From positions 124,001 through 188,000 of the forward strand of contig NZ_JAATVV010000012.1 of assembly GCF_013184775.1 (NCBI RefSeq): 64,000 bases of DNA. Reading direction: 5' to 3'. Positions within the stretch are counted from its first letter, which is position 1, and each line of letters begins with the position of its first letter. Made by a program: the position numbers and the translations under genes. Under the pieces are notes generated by a model. That model worked only from the letters and a program-made list of their open reading frames with translations, had not been told where the DNA came from and ran no database searches. This DNA comes from Martelella sp. HB161492. GTDB lineage: Bacteria > Pseudomonadota > Alphaproteobacteria > Rhizobiales > Rhizobiaceae. Below, one piece after another: positions 60,390 to 64,000 of the stretch.

Positions 60390-61367
60390 ATGAAATCCAC
60401 TATCAGGAACGTAATTCAGGCATCGGTCGCGGCAGCGGCCCTTCTCGGGCTCGCGGGTGCTGCCCATGCGGAATGGCCGGATCGCGCCGTGACCATTATC
60501 GTTCCCTGGTCCGCCGGCGGCGGCACGGACGCCACCGCACGTGCAGTTGCGGCCGATCTGCAGAAAAAATTCGGAGAGCCCTTCAATGTTGTCAACCGCA
60601 CCGGCGGTGGCGGCCTTGTCGGCCATTCGGCCATCGCCAATGCGGCCCCTGACGGCTACACAATCGGCGTCATCACCATCGAAAGCACCATGTACAAGAC
60701 GCAAGGCCTGCCCGGCGTTGCGCCTGAAGATTTCGACTATATCGGCCGCTACAATGCCGATGCGATTGGTGTCAATGTCAAGGCCGGCTCCAGCTATGAC
60801 ACGGTTCAGGCCCTGATTGACGACGTCAAAGCCAATCCCGGCACGGTGACGGCATCTGGCGCCAATCGTGGCGGTCTGTCGCATCTGGCCTGGGCCGGTC
60901 TGCTGAACACGCTCGGCATCGATCCCAATGCAAGCCCATGGGTTGCCTCTGACGGCTCGGCTCCGGCCCTGCAGCAGCTGGCTGCCGGTGCGATCGATGT
61001 TGTCTCCACCTCACCCGCTGAAGCCCGTGCGCTTGTGGATGCCGGAGAAGCCAAGACGCTGGCGCTGATTTCCAGTGAGGCCAATCCGCTGTTCCCCGAC
61101 ATTCCGACGACGGATTCGGTCTTCGGCATCAAGTTCTCGCCGCTGCCCTTCCGTGGTCTTGCCGGACCCGATGGCCTGCCGCCGGAGGTGGTCGACAAGC
61201 TTTCCGCAGCACTTGAGGAAATCTGCGCCGATCCCGAATTCCAGAAATTCATGTCGTCCCAGGGCTTCTCCGTTGCCTATCAGGATGCGCCGACGTTCAA
61301 GCAGACGGTGATGACCGACTACAATGATCTTGCGGCAACCATGAAAGTCCTGGGTCTGGCGAAGTAA
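60390..61367 (+). CDS. tctC: TctC/Bug-family solute-binding protein
   Basis: A 325-residue periplasmic protein with signal peptide (ending AAHA-EWPDR). The mature start EWPDRAVTIIVPWSAGGGTDATARAVA is the TTT/Bug hallmark. It captures a carboxylate for the TctAB permease. GGGAGG lies 7 bp before the ATG. It leads the operon of three transporter genes, next to the RraA-like enzyme and dehydrogenase. Confidence 0.94.
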   Translation: MKSTIRNVIQASVAAAALLGLAGAAHAEWPDRAVTIIVPWSAGGGTDATARAVAADLQKKFGEPFNVVNRTGGGGLVGHSAIANAAPDGYTIGVITIESTMYKTQGLPGVAPEDFDYIGRYNADAIGVNVKAGSSYDTVQALIDDVKANPGTVTASGANRGGLSHLAWAGLLNTLGIDPNASPWVASDGSAPALQQLAAGAIDVVSTSPAEARALVDAGEAKTLALISSEANPLFPDIPTTDSVFGIKFSPLPFRGLAGPDGLPPEVVDKLSAALEEICADPEFQKFMSSQGFSVAYQDAPTFKQTVMTDYNDLAATMKVLGLAK

Positions 61368-61386
61368 GCCGGCAGGAGTAAGTCTC

Positions 61387-61860
61387 ATGAAAATCAGCGA
61401 CCGGATCACCGGGCCCGCTCTGTCGCTCTTCGGAGCGGTCGTGATCGTGGGGGCCATGCAGCTCCCCACGGTCCCGGGCGTGCGCTTCGGTGCGGATCTC
61501 ATGCCGACCCTGATCGGGATCGGTTTCATCTGCCTCGGCCTTGCCATTGCGCTGGGTGGTTTTCTGACCGAGAAGGGCAGAACCTTCCTCGACGTTTCTG
61601 AGTGGCGTGTGCCGCTGCGCAATTATGCCGCCGCCATCTGGACGCTCGGCGGTCTGGTTATCGGCATTTTCCTGTTCCAGTCCGTCGGCTTCCCGCTCAT
61701 CGGCATCATCTATATGGCCGGGCTGATGCTTCTGATGCGCGCTCGTATTCTGACAACGGTCATTGTTTCACCGGTTGTGGTGCTGATCCTCTATTACGGC
61801 TTCTCCAAGGGGCTGATGGTTCCGCTGCCCGCCGGCATTCTGGGAGGTATCCTTCCATGA
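61387..61860 (+). CDS. tctB: Tripartite tricarboxylate transporter small subunit TctB
   Basis: A 157-residue inner-membrane protein with four hydrophobic segments. The family pattern MKISDRITGPALSLFGAVVIVGAMQLPTVPG fits TctB. It starts 19 bp after tctC and its stop overlaps the tctA start (ATGA). Confidence 0.92.
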   Translation: MKISDRITGPALSLFGAVVIVGAMQLPTVPGVRFGADLMPTLIGIGFICLGLAIALGGFLTEKGRTFLDVSEWRVPLRNYAAAIWTLGGLVIGIFLFQSVGFPLIGIIYMAGLMLLMRARILTTVIVSPVVVLILYYGFSKGLMVPLPAGILGGILP

Positions 61861-63398
61861 GTCTTGACGTCATCGGCCAGGCGCTGGACATAGCGCTGCA
61901 GCCCAATGTTCTGATCGCCCTTGTTCTGGGCGCCATCTACGGCCTTTTCATCGGCGCCCTGCCGGGATTGACGGCCACCATGTCGACGGCACTGCTCGTG
62001 CCCGTCACCTTCTATATGGCACCGGTTCCGGCCATTGCCCTGATCGTGTCATCAACTGCCATGGCCATTACCGCCGGTGACATTCCCGGTGCCCTGATGC
62101 GTGTTCCCGGAACACCGGCATCTGCGGCCTACACCGATGAAGCCTTCCGCATGACGCTGAAGGGCAAGGCCGGCAAGGTGTTGTCGCTCGGTTTCTTCTT
62201 CTCCGCCCTTGGCGGCCTGACCGGTGCACTTGTGCTGCTTGTCACCGGACCGCTGCTCGCCAAGATCTCGCTCAACTTTTCCAGTTTCGAGTTCTTCTGG
62301 CTTGCCGTTCTCGGGCTTTTGACCTGTGCTCTGGTCTCCGGCAATGATGCCGCGCGCGGCCTCACCTCACTTCTGTTCGGCCTGCTGATCTCGACCGTCG
62401 GCCTTGATATCACCACCGGTGCGCCGCGCTTCACCTTCGGCAGCATGGATCTGATGGGCGGCGTTTCCTACATTCCCGTGATGATCGGCATGTTTGCCTT
62501 TTCCGAGATCCTGCGCGGCTTCACCACCAATCAGCATGGCAATGGCGGCGAGATGCCGGCACTCGGCAAGATCGTCCCCTTCAAGGGCGTTCTTGGCCTG
62601 TTGAAGAAGTACCCCTTCTCCTTCATCCGCGGCGCTTCGCTTGGCACCGTGGTCGGCGCTCTGCCCGGCATTGGCGGCGACCTTGCTGCCTGGATTGCCT
62701 ATGGCATGAGCAAGCGGCTGTCGAAGACGCCGGAAAAATTCGGCACCGGTCACCCCGAAGGGCTGATCGAAGCGACATCATCGAACAATGCAGGCCTGTC
62801 CAGTGCCTGGATCCCCGCGCTGGTCTTCGGCATTCCGGGCGACGCCGTCACCGCAATCGCCGTCGGCGTGCTCTTCATGAAGGGCGTCAATCCGGGGCCG
62901 CGGCTGTTTGTCGAGAACCCCTCGATGCCGACCGCGATCATCATGACCTTCTTCATCTCGAACCTGCTGCTCTTCCCGCTCGGTTTCGTGGCCATCAAGC
63001 TGGCCCGCCATGTTCTGGCGGTTCCGCGCAATGTCATTGTGCCGATCATCCTGATCTGCTGCTTCCTCGGCTCTTACGCCGTCAACAATTCTCTGTTCGG
63101 CGTCTGGATCATGCTGGCAGCCGGCGTTGTCGGCTATATCATGGAACGCAACGGCTTCCCGATCGCTCCGGTCATTCTCGGCCTGGTACTGGGCCCCGTT
63201 CTGGAGCGCAACTTCATCATGTCGATGCAGATCGCCAATGGCAATCTGCTCGCCTTCTTCTACCGCCCGATCGCCTGCGGGCTCGGTATCGCCATCATCG
63301 CGATCCTTGTCGCCACAGCCGTGCGGTCGATCCTCACCTATCGCCGTGCCGGAGAACCGGTACCGGACAAGAAGGAACTGGCTGACGAAGCACTTTGA
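61857..63398 (+). CDS. tctA: Tripartite tricarboxylate transporter large subunit TctA
   Basis: A 513-residue inner-membrane transporter with about 12 helices. Family motifs are GALPGLTATMSTALLVP, GIGGDLAAWIAYG, and GIPGDAVTAIAVGVL. GGGAGG lies before the ATG at 61857, which overlaps the tctB stop. The longer frame upstream lies in tctB and is spurious. Confidence 0.94.
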   Translation: MSLDVIGQALDIALQPNVLIALVLGAIYGLFIGALPGLTATMSTALLVPVTFYMAPVPAIALIVSSTAMAITAGDIPGALMRVPGTPASAAYTDEAFRMTLKGKAGKVLSLGFFFSALGGLTGALVLLVTGPLLAKISLNFSSFEFFWLAVLGLLTCALVSGNDAARGLTSLLFGLLISTVGLDITTGAPRFTFGSMDLMGGVSYIPVMIGMFAFSEILRGFTTNQHGNGGEMPALGKIVPFKGVLGLLKKYPFSFIRGASLGTVVGALPGIGGDLAAWIAYGMSKRLSKTPEKFGTGHPEGLIEATSSNNAGLSSAWIPALVFGIPGDAVTAIAVGVLFMKGVNPGPRLFVENPSMPTAIIMTFFISNLLLFPLGFVAIKLARHVLAVPRNVIVPIILICCFLGSYAVNNSLFGVWIMLAAGVVGYIMERNGFPIAPVILGLVLGPVLERNFIMSMQIANGNLLAFFYRPIACGLGIAIIAILVATAVRSILTYRRAGEPVPDKKELADEAL

Positions 63399-63549
63399 AC
63401 AGGTTTGTTCCGGCGGCATCTGAAAAGACCTCCCCCGACGCGCCGACGACAGGAGCGCCATGCCGCCGGAACAGCCCTCTCACAATCAACTGCATGAACC
63501 GAGCGCTGGATGAAGCATATCCGCCCGGCATCACATGAAAGGACGAACC

Positions 63550-64000
63550 ATGGACAAGATGTTTTCCGTTGAGGGACGTGTCGCTGTTGTAACCGGCGGC
63601 CTCGGCCAGCTCGGCACCCAGTTTTCAAAATCGCTGGCCTCTGCCGGTGCCAAGGTGGCGATCTACTCGCGCCGCCCCTTCACTGCCAAACAGATTGCCG
63701 AGAAATTCCCCGGCCTCGAAGACAATATCCGCGTCTATGAAGCCTCGGTCACGGACAAGGCCGGTCTTGCCGCTGCAACGGATCAGGTGATCGCCGACTG
63801 GGGCGTGCCGCATATCCTCGTCAACAATGCCGGCATTGATTCCAAGCCCGACGGTTCCGCCGACCAGAATGCCCCCTTCGAGGTCTATCCGCAGAAATAC
63901 TGGGACGAAATCATCGACACCAATCTCACCGGCGTCATGCTGACCAGCCAGGTCGTTGGCACCAAGATGGCCGAAGAGATGCGCGGTTCGATCATCAATG
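63550..64000 (+). CDS. Short-chain dehydrogenase (3' partial)
   Basis: The first 150 residues of an SDR run into the window end. The cofactor motif VAVVTGGLGQLGTQFSKSLASAG and NNAG (ILVNNAGID) are visible; the catalytic Tyr-x-x-x-Lys would lie beyond the end. AAAGGA lies before the ATG at 63550. It follows tctA by 151 bp and may oxidise or reduce the imported acid (inference). Confidence 0.85.
   Translation, partial: MDKMFSVEGRVAVVTGGLGQLGTQFSKSLASAGAKVAIYSRRPFTAKQIAEKFPGLEDNIRVYEASVTDKAGLAAATDQVIADWGVPHILVNNAGIDSKPDGSADQNAPFEVYPQKYWDEIIDTNLTGVMLTSQVVGTKMAEEMRGSIIN

Noticed and set aside
1-64000. tRNA, rRNA, IS elements, integrases or phage genes
   Set aside because: I looked for conserved tRNA arms, rRNA cores and transposase or integrase families on both strands and saw none.

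Overview
The window looks like a chromosomal stretch from an alphaproteobacterium of the order Hyphomicrobiales, probably Rhizobiaceae-like. It is GC-rich with strong third-position GC bias, which leaves long open antisense frames. It carries families typical of that order: a PdhS/DivL-like PAS sensor protein, an FtrABCD iron uptake locus, an extensin-like C-terminal protein, DUF2147, a soluble FtsK paralogue, and Rhizobium-type intergenic repeats. I see no rRNA, tRNA, IS element, phage gene or CRISPR array. The species assignment is inference.

Layout. 1-6.7 kb: a PAS sensor pseudokinase (5' end outside the window), a class II fructose-bisphosphate aldolase divergent from a DeoR-type regulator, a truncated haemoglobin and several small conserved proteins. 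6.7-11.2 kb: extensin-like protein, amino-acid permease and an FMN glutamate-synthase-like protein. 11.3-14.8 kb: ftrABC divergent from ftrD, with a palindrome between them. 14.9-17.0 kb: a solute-binding protein, a DsbA-like protein and a DUF2147 protein. 17.0-31.7 kb: an unbroken minus-strand catabolic region of twelve genes: an HpaB-type flavin monooxygenase with its reductase, amidase, allantoinase-like deacetylase, two amidohydrolases, an AraC regulator, an FAD monooxygenase, a protein with the archaeosine-synthase motif, a 4,5-dihydroxyphthalate-decarboxylase-like protein, an aminotransferase and an aldehyde dehydrogenase. 31.9-36.0 kb: alcohol dehydrogenase, then a kduI/kduD/hydratase operon. 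36.2-43.0 kb: an RND efflux pump divergent from a two-component system. 43.3-47.4 kb: a Cache-type histidine kinase coupled to a REC-DUF3369-GGDEF*-EAL response regulator. 47.6-54.1 kb: ftsK paralogue, TetR regulator, PQQ glucose dehydrogenase. 54.2-58.3 kb: an SsuABC-type ABC transporter, a DUF4186 protein and an orphan MalK/UgpC-type ATPase. 58.8-64 kb: FadR-type regulator and RraA-like aldolase divergent from a tripartite tricarboxylate transporter and a short-chain dehydrogenase cut by the window end.

The most interesting region is the 17-31.7 kb catabolic block. A tight six-gene operon (every junction overlaps or is 4 bp) encodes a two-component flavin oxygenase plus C-N hydrolases. Downstream of it lies a second operon with an FAD oxygenase, a stand-alone protein carrying the PC-x3-KPY-x2-S-x2-H motif of archaeosine synthase, a decarboxylase-like protein and an 8-oxoguanine-deaminase-like hydrolase. 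Together these read as oxidation and stepwise hydrolysis of a nitrogen heterocycle, possibly a purine, pterin or 7-deazapurine. The substrate is unknown and this is inference.

Two intergenic repeat families are visible: a ~200 bp element with two internal hairpins in three copies (33.0, 50.2 and 58.6 kb), and a ~70 bp element in two copies (14.9 and 51.2 kb).
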